64,000 nt of DNA, from the NCBI RefSeq assembly GCF_004769635.1, contig NZ_RQGH01000013.1, forward strand, positions 10,130 through 74,129, given 5' to 3'. The position numbers were made by a program, and so were the translations under genes. This document shows, piece by piece, positions 26,398 through 35,500 of this stretch. The notes below the pieces were generated by a model. That model was not told where the DNA came from and ran no database searches. It saw only the letters and a list, made by a program, of their open reading frames with translations. Position 1 is the stretch's first letter; every line of letters starts with the position of its first letter. The stretch comes from Leptospira jelokensis. Its GTDB lineage: Bacteria; Spirochaetota; Leptospiria; Leptospirales; Leptospiraceae.

Positions 26398-27297
26398 ATG
26401 GAAAGGAAACAAATTCTAGCGGCCTCAACTTCAATTGTACTACTCGTACTTTCACTAACCAATTGTAAAACCAAATCTGATTCGGACGACGAGAACTTAC
26501 TCTTGTTAGCTGCCGTTGCGAGCCAACGAGTTTGTGCCAATTCTTCTTTTACAGGGACCACTGTTGTGAACTCCACTGCCACCTTGGATACCAATACAGA
26601 TTGCATCACAGGCATGACATCTTCTATGTCGTCTGACCTGCCCGCTTGGATCCGCAATAATTTTAAATGTGCCGTTGGTTCTGTTTCTGGAAGTAATTAT
26701 GTATTCCGTTCGCAAAATATACCGAATAACAAAAGTTATTATTTTGGATCCTCCTCCCCTATGTATGAAGCATTGGGTTCGGGCCAAAAGTCTGCAGGGA
26801 ATAACCAAATCTCATCTCAGTGTTTGGTGTATTCGATTCCAAGCTCCCCTGCAGAGAAATCTGGATCAAAAACAGGGACACAAAGTGGCTATGTATCGGT
26901 TGGGATCACAGTGAATGGCCTTGCTATTTTTAATAATGCGGCCGCACCAGGTGATACACTTGCGTCAGAAGTACAAACTTTTGACCAATATAATGGACAC
27001 CCACAAAGTTCTGGAGTCTACCACCATCACTCCCAACCTTTAAATGTTTCGAATAACAATGCGAATTTGATTGGTATCCTTTTGGATGGATTCCCAGTTT
27101 ATGGTCGCGACTGCCGTACTTTTGCCGGTGTAACTTCGACTCCAGGAGATTTAGATTCAAATCACGGTCATACCACTACGACAACACATTTCTCTTCTGC
27201 AATCTATCACTACCATTATACTAATGATACAACTGCTGGCACCAATACCCTAATCGGTTCCTATTTCCACGGGACACCAGGAACGGTTTCCAACTAA
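26398..27297 (+). CDS. YHYH-domain lipoprotein
   Basis: 299 residues. A lipoprotein signal peptide ends at Cys23 (LSLTNC). The YHYH domain has its two signature sites: YHHHSQP at about residues 208-214 and YHYHY at about 270-274, plus LDGFPVYG between them. YHYH proteins are secreted and of unknown function; the clustered His residues make metal binding plausible. It heads a run with a MORN-type lipoprotein (7-base gap) and an SCO1 protein, so a link to copper handling in the cell envelope is possible but unproven. Confidence 0.82.
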   Translation: MERKQILAASTSIVLLVLSLTNCKTKSDSDDENLLLLAAVASQRVCANSSFTGTTVVNSTATLDTNTDCITGMTSSMSSDLPAWIRNNFKCAVGSVSGSNYVFRSQNIPNNKSYYFGSSSPMYEALGSGQKSAGNNQISSQCLVYSIPSSPAEKSGSKTGTQSGYVSVGITVNGLAIFNNAAAPGDTLASEVQTFDQYNGHPQSSGVYHHHSQPLNVSNNNANLIGILLDGFPVYGRDCRTFAGVTSTPGDLDSNHGHTTTTTHFSSAIYHYHYTNDTTAGTNTLIGSYFHGTPGTVSN

Positions 27298-27304
27298 GAC
27301 TCGT

Positions 27305-27877
27305 TTGGTTCGATTCCTTTTCCCTGTATTCTGGTTTAGCCTCCTCCTTTGTTTGTCTTGTGCCAAACAAAGGGTAGAGGTGGGGAACGAAAACCTATCG
27401 GAAGACCAAAACCACTTCCTCCTCTACCAAGGGGAACGGTTTACGGGGATTTTGGTCGCTGAAAACCCCATTCTAAAGGAAACCTACGAAACAGAATACT
27501 ACAAAGGGGCACCTCACGGAGATTATACGGTCAAATCGTTTGACGGAACCCTTTTAGAGTTTCGTTATGTACGGTATGGGCAAAAACATGGAAAACATAA
27601 ATTGTATTTTCCCAATGGGACACTTAGGCAAAGTTCCGAATTTGAGAATGGGATCCCTGTAGGCGAACACATCGAATACTTTGACAACGGAGAGATGTCT
27701 ACCTACCAAACCTTTTTCCCTTCTGGCAAACCCAAAGTCGTAAAAAAATGGAACAAACGGGGACAAATTTACTTGAACCATGTATTCTTAGAAACGGGGG
27801 AAAGTTTTGGAAGGCCTGGTAGCAAACTCTGTGAACCCATCCCCGAAACAGAAACCAAACCGAATCCACAATTTTAA
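27305..27877 (+). CDS. MORN-variant-repeat lipoprotein
   Basis: 190 residues starting at TTG 27305, 7 bases after the previous stop. A lipoprotein signal peptide ends LLLCLSC. The mature part holds MORN-variant repeats: YYKGAPHGDYTVKSFDG, YGQKHGKHKLYFPNG, FENGIPVGEHIEYFDNG and a weaker fourth unit. Such repeats form short beta-sheet arrays used for binding. No enzyme motif. It overlaps nothing and precedes the SCO1 gene by 25 bases. Confidence 0.7.
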   Translation: MVRFLFPVFWFSLLLCLSCAKQRVEVGNENLSEDQNHFLLYQGERFTGILVAENPILKETYETEYYKGAPHGDYTVKSFDGTLLEFRYVRYGQKHGKHKLYFPNGTLRQSSEFENGIPVGEHIEYFDNGEMSTYQTFFPSGKPKVVKKWNKRGQIYLNHVFLETGESFGRPGSKLCEPIPETETKPNPQF

Positions 27878-27902
27878 CAAACGAAACAAAGTAATCTTTC
27901 GT

Positions 27903-28661
27903 ATGCAAAAGACGCAAACACACCTCCCTCACAGATTGGCACTAAAACCATTTACAAACCATCACTCAGATGGGTCTTTTAGAATTGTTTTGCTCATTCC
28001 ACTTTTTAGGAAATGGATTTTCCTTTCACTCATTGGATTTAGTTTGTTCCTTCTTTCGTGTAAGGAATCCAATCCAATTCCAAACAGCAATGTACTACCT
28101 TATTTTACGGGGAAGGATTTTGATCCCGTATGGCCGGGAGATCCAATTGGAACTTCTGGATTAAAACAAATCCCTGATGCATTCAAACTCACAAACCATT
28201 TGGGAAAATCCATTTCTCTAAAAGAAAATTCATCTAACATCAGTTTGGTTGTCTTTTTTTATGCTACCTGCCGAGGCATCTGCCCTCTCATCACAAAAAA
28301 TATGATCCAAATCCAACCAGATTTGGCAGAATTCCCCAATTTAGAAATCCATTCCATCTCCATTAACCCAAAAGAAGATACACCTACCGTCCTTTCAAAC
28401 TACAGAAAACTCTATAAAATCCAAAACCCCCATTGGAATTTTTATACCGGTGATCCAGAAAGTATTGGAACATTTGCAAAAGAAACCTGTGGAGCAGAGG
28501 TAGAAGGTTTTTCATTGGAAAAAAACAAATATGAATTTGTACATACAGAAAATATTTTTTTGTTTGATGAAAAAAAATACTTACGTGGGATTTATAGAGC
28601 CAAAGGAACTGGCGACATACAAAGGTTAGTTTCTGATCTTAGGATCTTAACCAAAAAATAG
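27903..28661 (+). CDS. SCO1/SenC family copper-binding lipoprotein
   Basis: 252 residues from ATG 27903; the frame is open further upstream but that part lies inside the MORN gene. A lipobox-like LLSC (Cys53) follows a hydrophobic segment at 37-52. The thioredoxin-like domain keeps the copper ligands: CRGIC (Cys123, Cys127) and His214 in EFVHTENIF. SCO proteins deliver copper to the CuA site of cytochrome oxidase or act as thiol reductases. No oxidase gene lies nearby. The unusual 36-residue hydrophilic start could mean the true start is nearer the membrane segment. Confidence 0.82.
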   Translation: MQKTQTHLPHRLALKPFTNHHSDGSFRIVLLIPLFRKWIFLSLIGFSLFLLSCKESNPIPNSNVLPYFTGKDFDPVWPGDPIGTSGLKQIPDAFKLTNHLGKSISLKENSSNISLVVFFYATCRGICPLITKNMIQIQPDLAEFPNLEIHSISINPKEDTPTVLSNYRKLYKIQNPHWNFYTGDPESIGTFAKETCGAEVEGFSLEKNKYEFVHTENIFLFDEKKYLRGIYRAKGTGDIQRLVSDLRILTKK

Positions 28662-28707
28662 TTTTGGATTCGTTTTTAAAGGAATGAAAGAAAAAAGTTT
28701 TTTGCTT

Positions 28708-28773
28708 CTTCCCTTTACGAAAGGGAAGCAAAGAGAATCCATTTCCCAATGGGTACGAACCCAAATGGGAAAT
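28708..28773. terminator. Two hairpins between convergent SCO1 and ABC permease genes
   Basis: The first stem pairs CTTCCCTTT (28708-28716) with AAAGGGAAG (28720-28728) around ACG. The second is an interrupted stem: ATTTCCCA (28741-28748) with TGGGAAAT (28766-28773), and inside it TGGGT with ACCCA around ACGA. Both sit between gene ends on opposite strands, so they could stop transcripts from either side. T-runs are modest. Confidence 0.5.
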
Positions 28774-28787
28774 TTGTATGGTTCGAC

Positions 28788-29549
28788 TTAGTTTTTGATT
28801 TTATAACCAGTGCGAAAGATGAGCCAAGTCACAAACAAACAGAGTGACAAAAATACCAAAATCATGGTCACACTCACGGACAAAGCCACATCCGCTCGTT
28901 CAAAAAAGCTATAGCGAAACCCACTCACCAAATAAAGCACTGGATTGAACATACTTATTTTTTGCCAAAAACTTGGTAACATTTGGATGGAATAAAAACT
29001 CCCACCAAGGAAAACGAGAGGTGTGATCACAAGCATTGGGATCATTTGTAATTTTTCAAAACTATCTGCCCAAATCCCAATCACAAATCCAAACAAACTA
29101 AAACTAATGCATGTTAAGAGAAGGAAAAATACCATTAAAAACGGATGGTCAATGCGAATGGGAACAAAAAAGGATGCGGTGATGAGCATAAGAACCCCAA
29201 GCATCAATGATTTTGTGGCCGCTGCTCCCACATAGCCTATCACCACTTCCCACATGGTGACCGGTGCCGAAAGGATTTCGTATATGGTTCCATTGAATTT
29301 TGGAAAGTAGATTCCAAAGGATGCATTGGAGATACTCTCTGTGAGTAGCGACAACATCACAAGTCCAGGTACAATGAAACTTCCATAGTGGATGCCATCA
29401 ATTTCTTGGATGCGAGATCCAATCGCAGAACCAAAAACAATGAAATACAAAGAAGTAGAAAGTACGGGAGAGGCAATACTTTGTAAGAGAGTACGAAATG
29501 TACGAGCCATTTCAAATCGGTAAATCGCTTGGATTGCAAAAAAATTCAT
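28788..29549 (-). CDS. ABC-2 type transporter permease
   Basis: 253 residues with six hydrophobic segments and the ABC-2 family layout (N-terminal helix, [25 protein letters not shown], and [15 protein letters not shown] near the end). With the ATPase encoded just upstream it forms an exporter of the drug/polysaccharide/lipid type; the substrate is unknown. Its ATG overlaps the ATPase stop by 4 bases, so subunits are made together. Confidence 0.85.
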   Translation of the reverse strand: MNFFAIQAIYRFEMARTFRTLLQSIASPVLSTSLYFIVFGSAIGSRIQEIDGIHYGSFIVPGLVMLSLLTESISNASFGIYFPKFNGTIYEILSAPVTMWEVVIGYVGAAATKSLMLGVLMLITASFFVPIRIDHPFLMVFFLLLTCISFSLFGFVIGIWADSFEKLQMIPMLVITPLVFLGGSFYSIQMLPSFWQKISMFNPVLYLVSGFRYSFFERADVALSVSVTMILVFLSLCLFVTWLIFRTGYKIKN

Positions 29550-30472
29550 ACTGACTCCTGTAATAATTGAACAAAAATTTCTTCCAAACTACTTTGTTTC
29601 GTACTCAAATCGCTGAATTGGATTTTCTCCTTTTTGAGATCATCAAGTAGTTTTGTGATCACACTGCTGTCATCAGAACGGTCATAGGTAAAAACAAAAG
29701 CGGTATTGTTATCTGCAAGTTCCAATTTGTACTTTGCTAATGACTTTGGGATCGTTTTGATTGATTTTTTTAATTCAATCCGCAATTGTTTGGTACCCAA
29801 TTGTTTCATGAGTTTGTCTTTGTTTTCGGTAAGGAAAATTTCACCTTTTCGGATCACAGAAATTCGATCCGCTATGGATTCTGCCTCTTCAATGTAATGA
29901 GTTGTGAGAATGATGGTGACACCTTTTTTACGAAGGGACTCCACAATTTTCCACATGTCCTTTCTGAGTTCCACGTCCACACCGGCACTTGGTTCATCCA
30001 AAAACAAAATCCTTGGCTCGTGTGACAATGCTTTGGCGATGAGCACCCTACGTTTCATTCCACCAGACAAAGTCATAATCCGCTGGTCTTTTTTGTCCCA
30101 AAGGGAAAGTGACGTCAATACTTCTTCGATGTAACTTGGATTTGCTGGTTTTCCATACAATCCTCTAGTAAAACTCACACTCGCCCAAACGGTTTCAAAG
30201 GCATGGACACTGAGTTCTTGAGGGACAAGTCCAATTAGGGATCTTGTTTTTTTAAAATCATGAATGATATCAAAGCCATCCACTTTCACCTCACCAGAGC
30301 TAGGTGAAACAATCCCACAAATCAAATTGATCAGGGTCGTTTTTCCGGCACCATTGGGTCCAAGAAGGGCATGGATTTCCCCTTCCTTTACTTCCCAATT
30401 CACTAGGTTTAGGGCTTGGAATCCATTGTCATAAGACTTGGAAACTTGTTTTACAGTTAGGATTGGTTTCAA
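29546..30472 (-). CDS. ABC transporter ATP-binding protein
   Basis: 308 residues. Walker A is GPNGAGKTT, the Q-loop lies in GLVPQE, the signature is LSGGMKRR, and Walker B is [12 protein letters not shown], followed by the H-loop in TTHYIEEAE. The C-terminal 80 residues are the extension typical of DrrA/CcmA-like exporters. It pairs with the permease at 28788. It overlaps both neighbours by 4 bases. Confidence 0.9.
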   Translation of the reverse strand: MKPILTVKQVSKSYDNGFQALNLVNWEVKEGEIHALLGPNGAGKTTLINLICGIVSPSSGEVKVDGFDIIHDFKKTRSLIGLVPQELSVHAFETVWASVSFTRGLYGKPANPSYIEEVLTSLSLWDKKDQRIMTLSGGMKRRVLIAKALSHEPRILFLDEPSAGVDVELRKDMWKIVESLRKKGVTIILTTHYIEEAESIADRISVIRKGEIFLTENKDKLMKQLGTKQLRIELKKSIKTIPKSLAKYKLELADNNTAFVFTYDRSDDSSVITKLLDDLKKEKIQFSDLSTKQSSLEEIFVQLLQESV

Positions 30473-31965
30473 ACGGTTTCATCCTTCCAGCCAATGTCTG
30501 AGAGGAAGTCGTCATAACCACCATCATAGACAAAAACTCGGTCATCATCGAATACAATTAGTTTTGTCGCCACAGCACGCAAGTGCATTTCATTGTGGGT
30601 GACCATAATCACGGAACCATCGAAGTTATCAATCGCTTCGATGAGTGAGTCACAGGATTGCATGTCCAGGTGGTTTGTTGGTTCATCTAAGTACAATAAG
30701 TGGCAAGGTGTCACTAAAATTTTGCCAAGTAAAACCCTACTTTTTTCTCCCCCTGAAAGGACTTTAATTTTTTTTAAGGCCAAGTCTTCTGAGAACATCA
30801 AACCACCGGCAATGTTACGGGCCTTACCTTCAGAACAATTGGGATCAGCACTCATAATTTCCTGAACCACTGTATTTGCTTCCGTCATATTCAGTTTGTT
30901 AGTTTGTCCAAAATACCCTTCTTTTAAGATGGGGTGTTTTTTCACCTCACCTGAAACGGGACTTAGTTCTCCGGCAATGAGTTTGAGAAGTGTTGATTTA
31001 CCTTTTCCGTTTTTACCGATGATACAAATCCGATCCTCTGGCCCAACGCTAATAGAAAAATTTTCAAACAAAAAGGGAGACTTACCATCATAGGAAAAAG
31101 AAACATCTTCGACACTTAACATCTGATTGGCGGAGAATGGAGCACTGTTAAAATACAATTCCATATCTTCAATCGTATCGAGAGCCTTCATCTCCCCTTG
31201 TTTTTCTAATTTTTTCACACGGGATTGGGTACGGCTTGCAAAACTTGCTTTGGCTTTGAACTTGGCGATGAACATTTCTTCTTGTTTCCGTTTCTTCGCT
31301 TCGTTTAACCTTGTTTTTTCATAAATTTCTTCTGCTTGGTTGATTTGTGTGTACAACTTTTCTGTATCACCTTGTACCTTGATGGCTTTGGTGCGGTGGA
31401 TGGCCACTGTATGTGTCACAACACTGTCCATAAAACTTCTATCGTGTGTGATGAGGATGATTTCTCCTTCCCATTCGCGAAGGAACTCCTCTAACCAACG
31501 TATGGTGACAATATCCAAATAGTTGTTTGGTTCATCGAGGATGAGCATGTCAGGGGCAGAAACAAGAAGTTTTGCCAAGTTCATTCGGATTTGGTAACCA
31601 CCCGAAAATTCATTGGGGCTTCGTTCCATATCCCCTTCCGAAAATCCAAGTCCAAACAAAATCCGTTCCACTTTCCAAGTTTCGTATTCATCGCCTTCCG
31701 GTAATCCGAGGGCACATTCTTCTAATACGGTGGGTTTTGTGAACACTAAGTGTTGTTCCAAGTGGCCGATGCGGTAACCTTTGGGGATGGTGATGTTCCC
31801 TGAGTCAGGTTCTGTTTTTCCTAAAATGATTTGGACAAGTGTTGATTTACCGTGACCGTTACGGCCCACAAGGCCTACCCTTTCTCCACGGTTGACACTG
31901 AATTGTAAGTCATCGAATAAAACTTTGCCATTGAATTGTTTGTTTAAACCAGATATTTTGATCAT
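30469..31965 (-). CDS. ABC-F family ATPase (ribosome-associated type)
   Basis: About 498 residues from ATG 31965 (the frame extends to a TTG at 31995). Two ABC domains in one chain, with Walker A motifs GRNGHGKST and GKNGKGKST, signatures FSGGYQ and LSGGEKSR, and no membrane part. The linker between them is charged and helical. This is the ABC-F layout (EttA/Uup/antibiotic-resistance types) that acts on ribosomes. It is unusual that it overlaps by 4 bases with an exporter ATPase gene, so all three genes form one transcript. Confidence 0.88.
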   Translation of the reverse strand: MIKISGLNKQFNGKVLFDDLQFSVNRGERVGLVGRNGHGKSTLVQIILGKTEPDSGNITIPKGYRIGHLEQHLVFTKPTVLEECALGLPEGDEYETWKVERILFGLGFSEGDMERSPNEFSGGYQIRMNLAKLLVSAPDMLILDEPNNYLDIVTIRWLEEFLREWEGEIILITHDRSFMDSVVTHTVAIHRTKAIKVQGDTEKLYTQINQAEEIYEKTRLNEAKKRKQEEMFIAKFKAKASFASRTQSRVKKLEKQGEMKALDTIEDMELYFNSAPFSANQMLSVEDVSFSYDGKSPFLFENFSISVGPEDRICIIGKNGKGKSTLLKLIAGELSPVSGEVKKHPILKEGYFGQTNKLNMTEANTVVQEIMSADPNCSEGKARNIAGGLMFSEDLALKKIKVLSGGEKSRVLLGKILVTPCHLLYLDEPTNHLDMQSCDSLIEAIDNFDGSVIMVTHNEMHLRAVATKLIVFDDDRVFVYDGGYDDFLSDIGWKDETV

Positions 31966-32123
31966 AAAAATTCCGAAGAGAGAGACGAGATACAACCAAG
32001 ATGCAAATGGGTTCCCAAAGGACGAGTAGAAAGAATTGGAACCAAGTGGGTTTTTTCAGGAATTCTTATGAAAATTTTGACATAATCGGAAGGGAAACGA
32101 AGTGCAATGATTATGAACTTTTT

Positions 32124-32152
32124 TTCGACCCCTTCGATACCGAAACTATACT
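32124..32152 (+). promoter_or_regulatory. Putative promoter for the hypothetical gene at 32192
   Basis: TTCGAC (32124-32129) and TATACT (32147-32152) are 17 bases apart. The transcript would start near 32159, after the GTG at 32153 but before a strong GGGAGGA ribosome-binding sequence (32179-32185) and ATG 32192. This is the reason for choosing that start. Confidence 0.4.
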
Positions 32153-32191
32153 GTGCGAACTTTAGTTTTGTATCTACTGGGAGGACTTTGT

Positions 32192-32902
32192 ATGTTTTGG
32201 GGGAGTCGCACTCACTCCAATGGAAACTTACAAGTAGCGTTCGGTGCAGAAGAAAACTACCTTCTTGTTCGTTCCCTAGATTCTAGTATCATCCATTTAG
32301 GAACTGCAGAAGAAAAACTAGAATACAGAGAGATCATTGATGAATACCTACGATTCAAAAGCCTTCACATCCAGGGAAGGTATGGAGATGCCTACTTAGC
32401 GGTTCTTTCCACACAATTCAAACTCATTCAACTCTACGATAAAATCCTTACAAAAAACATAACACTTGTTCGGAGTGAGCTTGAGTCACTCGGGAGGAAA
32501 GCGAGAGACAAAGAAAAATCGCAAACCAAAGCTTTTTTGCGATTAGCACTCCGAGATGTGAGTGAAGCCGAACAAAAATTAGTGATGGCGAGGAATATGC
32601 GCCCTTACTTGTATCTTTTGAAACTAAGAGAAATGTTATTTGCACTTAAAATTTTAAAACATGCAGGTAAGTTTGTGATCTTTCTCAATTTGTTACACGA
32701 TGGCCAATTTATGGACGTAATCGAGTTTTATGATTTTGATACAATTGAATCGGAGCTCATCCGTGGCTTTGGGAAAAATTCAAAACTACTCGCATTACAC
32801 TATGACAATGCTTTTTTACCTTTTGGAGAAACTAGTATCTACGAGGACAAAATGACAAACTTTAAAACCCAAAGCATCAACCAAAACGAATCCCTCAAAT
32901 AA
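32192..32902 (+). CDS. Hypothetical helical protein
   Basis: 236 residues from ATG 32192, which has the ribosome-binding sequence GGGAGGA 6 bases upstream. A GTG at 32153 would add 13 residues that resemble a signal peptide (LVLYLLGGLCMFWG), so export remains possible. The body is helical and charged, with YLYLLKLREMLFALKILKHAGKF as the only hydrophobic stretch. No domain recognised. It stands alone between divergent and convergent neighbours. Confidence 0.55.
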   Translation: MFWGSRTHSNGNLQVAFGAEENYLLVRSLDSSIIHLGTAEEKLEYREIIDEYLRFKSLHIQGRYGDAYLAVLSTQFKLIQLYDKILTKNITLVRSELESLGRKARDKEKSQTKAFLRLALRDVSEAEQKLVMARNMRPYLYLLKLREMLFALKILKHAGKFVIFLNLLHDGQFMDVIEFYDFDTIESELIRGFGKNSKLLALHYDNAFLPFGETSIYEDKMTNFKTQSINQNESLK

Positions 32903-32950
32903 AAATCCGAAGGATTCGGAATTCCAAATTTTAAAGTTTACTCCTATCCA

Positions 32951-34129
32951 TTAAGTGGTTTTTAATTGGATCAAGTCGCGGCCACGATTGGCTTTTTCTT
33001 TTGCTTCTTCGATGGTTTTTCCCAACGCTAAACTAACACCCATTCGGCGCCTCCCTTGCACTTCTGGTTTTCCAAATATTCGAATGTCAACACCTGGAGT
33101 AGACAATGCTTCTTTTATCCCGAGATACACGGGAGAATTTGTATTTCCATCGAGTAAAATGGCAGAACTTGCAGCGGGGGTTTGGAAGATGAGTTCGGGG
33201 ATTGGAAGTCCAAGTAATGCACGGACATGCAATGAAAACTCGGATACATTTTGAGAGATAAGAGTCACAAGTCCCGTATCATGTGGCCTTGGCGATACTT
33301 CACTGAAGTACACTTCGTCCCCTTTCACAAAGAGTTCGACACCGAAGATACCATAACCTCCAAGACCCGTTGTGACCTTTTCTGCTATTTGTTTTGCTTT
33401 CTCTAAGGCAATTTCTGACATGGGTTGTGGCATCCAAGATTCCACATAATCGCCGTTCACTTGTCTATGCCCAATGGGAGGTAAAAAACTTGTACCGCCG
33501 ATGTGACGGATGGTTAAAAGGGTGATTTCAAAATCAAAAGGAATGAACTCTTCAATGATCATCTTTCCTTTTCCGGTGCGACCACCTGTTTGGCCGTATT
33601 CCCAAGCCTTTTTTATATCGGCTTCCGTTTTGACTAAACTTTGGCCTTTCCCAGAAGAACTCATAATGGGTTTTACCACACAAGGAAAACCAATCGTATG
33701 GACTGACTTCGTGAAATCTTCCTCTGTATCGGCAAAGACGTAGTTTGAAGTTTTGAGTCCCAATTCTTTGGCAACAAAGTTACGAATGCCTTCACGGTTC
33801 ATCGTGAGGTTCACTGCTTTCGCACTGGGTATGATTTTAAATCCATCTTGTTCTAGTGAAACAAGAGTTTCTGTATGGATGGCTTCAATTTCCGGAACAA
33901 CAAAATCAGGTTTTAACTCGCGTATGGTGGCTTCGAGTTCTTTTGGGTCGAGCATACTGATGACACGAGATTCCTGTGCCACAAGCATTGCCGGTGCATT
34001 GGGATACCTGTCCACTGCGATGACATGGACACCCAAACGATTGGCTTCGATTGCCACCTCTTTGCCTAGTTCTCCCGATCCCAAAAGGAGAAGTTTTGTC
34101 GCTTGTTTTGTAAAAGGTGTTCCTATCAT
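32951..34129 (-). CDS. purT: Formate-dependent phosphoribosylglycinamide formyltransferase
   Basis: 392 residues from ATG 34129, the same length as E. coli PurT; a GTG at 34147 is less likely. It uses ATP and formate to formylate glycinamide ribonucleotide in purine synthesis. ATP-grasp motifs are clear: [69 protein letters not shown]. It is probably a single-gene unit or leads into no close partner; the ankyrin gene ends 45 bases upstream. Confidence 0.95.
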   Translation of the reverse strand: MIGTPFTKQATKLLLLGSGELGKEVAIEANRLGVHVIAVDRYPNAPAMLVAQESRVISMLDPKELEATIRELKPDFVVPEIEAIHTETLVSLEQDGFKIIPSAKAVNLTMNREGIRNFVAKELGLKTSNYVFADTEEDFTKSVHTIGFPCVVKPIMSSSGKGQSLVKTEADIKKAWEYGQTGGRTGKGKMIIEEFIPFDFEITLLTIRHIGGTSFLPPIGHRQVNGDYVESWMPQPMSEIALEKAKQIAEKVTTGLGGYGIFGVELFVKGDEVYFSEVSPRPHDTGLVTLISQNVSEFSLHVRALLGLPIPELIFQTPAASSAILLDGNTNSPVYLGIKEALSTPGVDIRIFGKPEVQGRRRMGVSLALGKTIEEAKEKANRGRDLIQLKTT

Positions 34130-34174
34130 ATTCGCAAAGATGGACACACCACAATCTACGACAAGAAAGAATCC

Positions 34175-34651
34175 TTACATCAAATAACGTTTTCCTAGTT
34201 TGTCCCTTTGGTATACATTGGCGCCCATTCGAATGAGTAAATCTGAGATCTCACCAAGCCCATCAAAACTATTGGCGATATGCAATGCTGTGACTCCATT
34301 TGGATCTGCGGCATTGGGATTGGCACCCGCGTAGAGTAAAATCTCCACTGCTTCGATATTCCCGACTTCTGTTGCTTTATGAAGTGGAAACAAACCCATG
34401 TTATCTGGTTCATCAGGATTTAAGCCGATGGCAAGCAGACGTTTTAAAAAATAGATATCTGTTGATTCCACAATCGCGAGGCCGAGCAAAAGAGCTGATT
34501 CTGTTAAACAAACTTTTTTTAGTTCCAAATCTGAGATTAACAAATCAAAACTATCTTTGTCTCCCCGGGTGATGGCAGAACACAAACTACGAAGTCTGAT
34601 ATTGGATTTTGATTTCCCTACGAAATCGATTATGTTTTGGATCATGCCCAT
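34175..34651 (-). CDS. Ankyrin-repeat protein
   Basis: 158 residues. Two to three ankyrin repeats fill the C-terminal half: NMGLFPLHKATEVGNIEAVE, then NGVTALHIANSFDGLGEISD, with typical GANPNAADP and GANVYQRDK turns. No signal peptide. Ankyrin repeats bind proteins. It starts 6 bases after the AraC-family gene, so it is probably on the tail of the copper transcript, although a role in copper handling is not implied by its sequence. Confidence 0.75.
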   Translation of the reverse strand: MGMIQNIIDFVGKSKSNIRLRSLCSAITRGDKDSFDLLISDLELKKVCLTESALLLGLAIVESTDIYFLKRLLAIGLNPDEPDNMGLFPLHKATEVGNIEAVEILLYAGANPNAADPNGVTALHIANSFDGLGEISDLLIRMGANVYQRDKLGKRYLM

Positions 34652-34657
34652 ATCGTA

Positions 34658-35470
34658 TCACCCTTCCTTGGCCTTCTGCTTGTAAAAATGAGACATTTTT
34701 TCATATTCTGCAAACCAATCTTTTGGCATACTGCCCGAATTTCGTTTGAAATCGTTAGAAAAATGGGATTGGTCGGTGTATTCAAAATGATGGGCAAGGT
34801 CTGTCAGGCGTAAGTTTGGATTGTTTGTTTGGTAATGGTCTGGATTTCGCACAAGATCCAAAACACGATGGACTGAACGATATTCGGAAGGATTCAAACC
34901 AACCACTTCCTGGAATTTACGTTCCAATTGTTTTCGAGTGATTCCCAGTTTTTTGGCAAGTATACTAACACTTGTTTTGGGATTTGTGAGTTCGAATAAC
35001 GCAAATCGAACATAGGCTGGAATCTCCGCAGGTTTTCCAGAAACGGAAAGTAGAGATTCTTCTAGGATTCGTATCACTACTTCTTCTTTCATTTTAGAAT
35101 CGAGTAAATCTTGAATCAATCGTTCCTTATTCGGGATCGCAACAAATTGGTTTTTTAAATCCTGCCCTGGGATTGAATACATGGCATACACACCTGCTAC
35201 ATAAAAACGGATGGACACTAAATTCAAATCAGATTGAGAAAGCACTCGCCATCTCCTTGTTTGGGGGCCAACCCAATGCATTTTCGGTAACGGAATGATT
35301 TCACCTGATTCTGTTTCTACACTCGGCGGATCTCCCAAATGGAACACCATCTCACATTCGTAAGATGGCAAAATCCAAGGCAAATGATTTGCTTTCACCT
35401 CCCTCCAAACCCAAAACTCTTTAATCAAAGTTTCGAATTGGGAAGAAGGTTTGAAAAACAATATGTCCAA
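34658..35470 (-). CDS. AraC-family transcriptional regulator
   Basis: 270 residues. The last 100 residues are a two-helix-turn-helix AraC domain (SILAKKLGITRKQLERKFQEVVG, then LTDLAHHFEYTDQSHFSNDFKRNSG). The N-terminal part fits the DUF6597-type effector domain common in such regulators. It starts at TTG 35470 with AGGAAA about 8 bases upstream. It lies 30 bases behind copA on the same strand, so it may be copper-induced by read-through; its own targets and ligand are unknown. Confidence 0.82.
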   Translation of the reverse strand: MDILFFKPSSQFETLIKEFWVWREVKANHLPWILPSYECEMVFHLGDPPSVETESGEIIPLPKMHWVGPQTRRWRVLSQSDLNLVSIRFYVAGVYAMYSIPGQDLKNQFVAIPNKERLIQDLLDSKMKEEVVIRILEESLLSVSGKPAEIPAYVRFALFELTNPKTSVSILAKKLGITRKQLERKFQEVVGLNPSEYRSVHRVLDLVRNPDHYQTNNPNLRLTDLAHHFEYTDQSHFSNDFKRNSGSMPKDWFAEYEKMSHFYKQKAKEG

Positions 35471-35500
35471 AGATACTTTCCTATTTCGTTTTTTCTTTCT

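Noticed and set aside
27807..27902. Upstream start of the SCO1 gene inside the MORN lipoprotein gene
   Set aside because: It would add 32 residues overlapping the previous gene and move the membrane segment further from the N-terminus.
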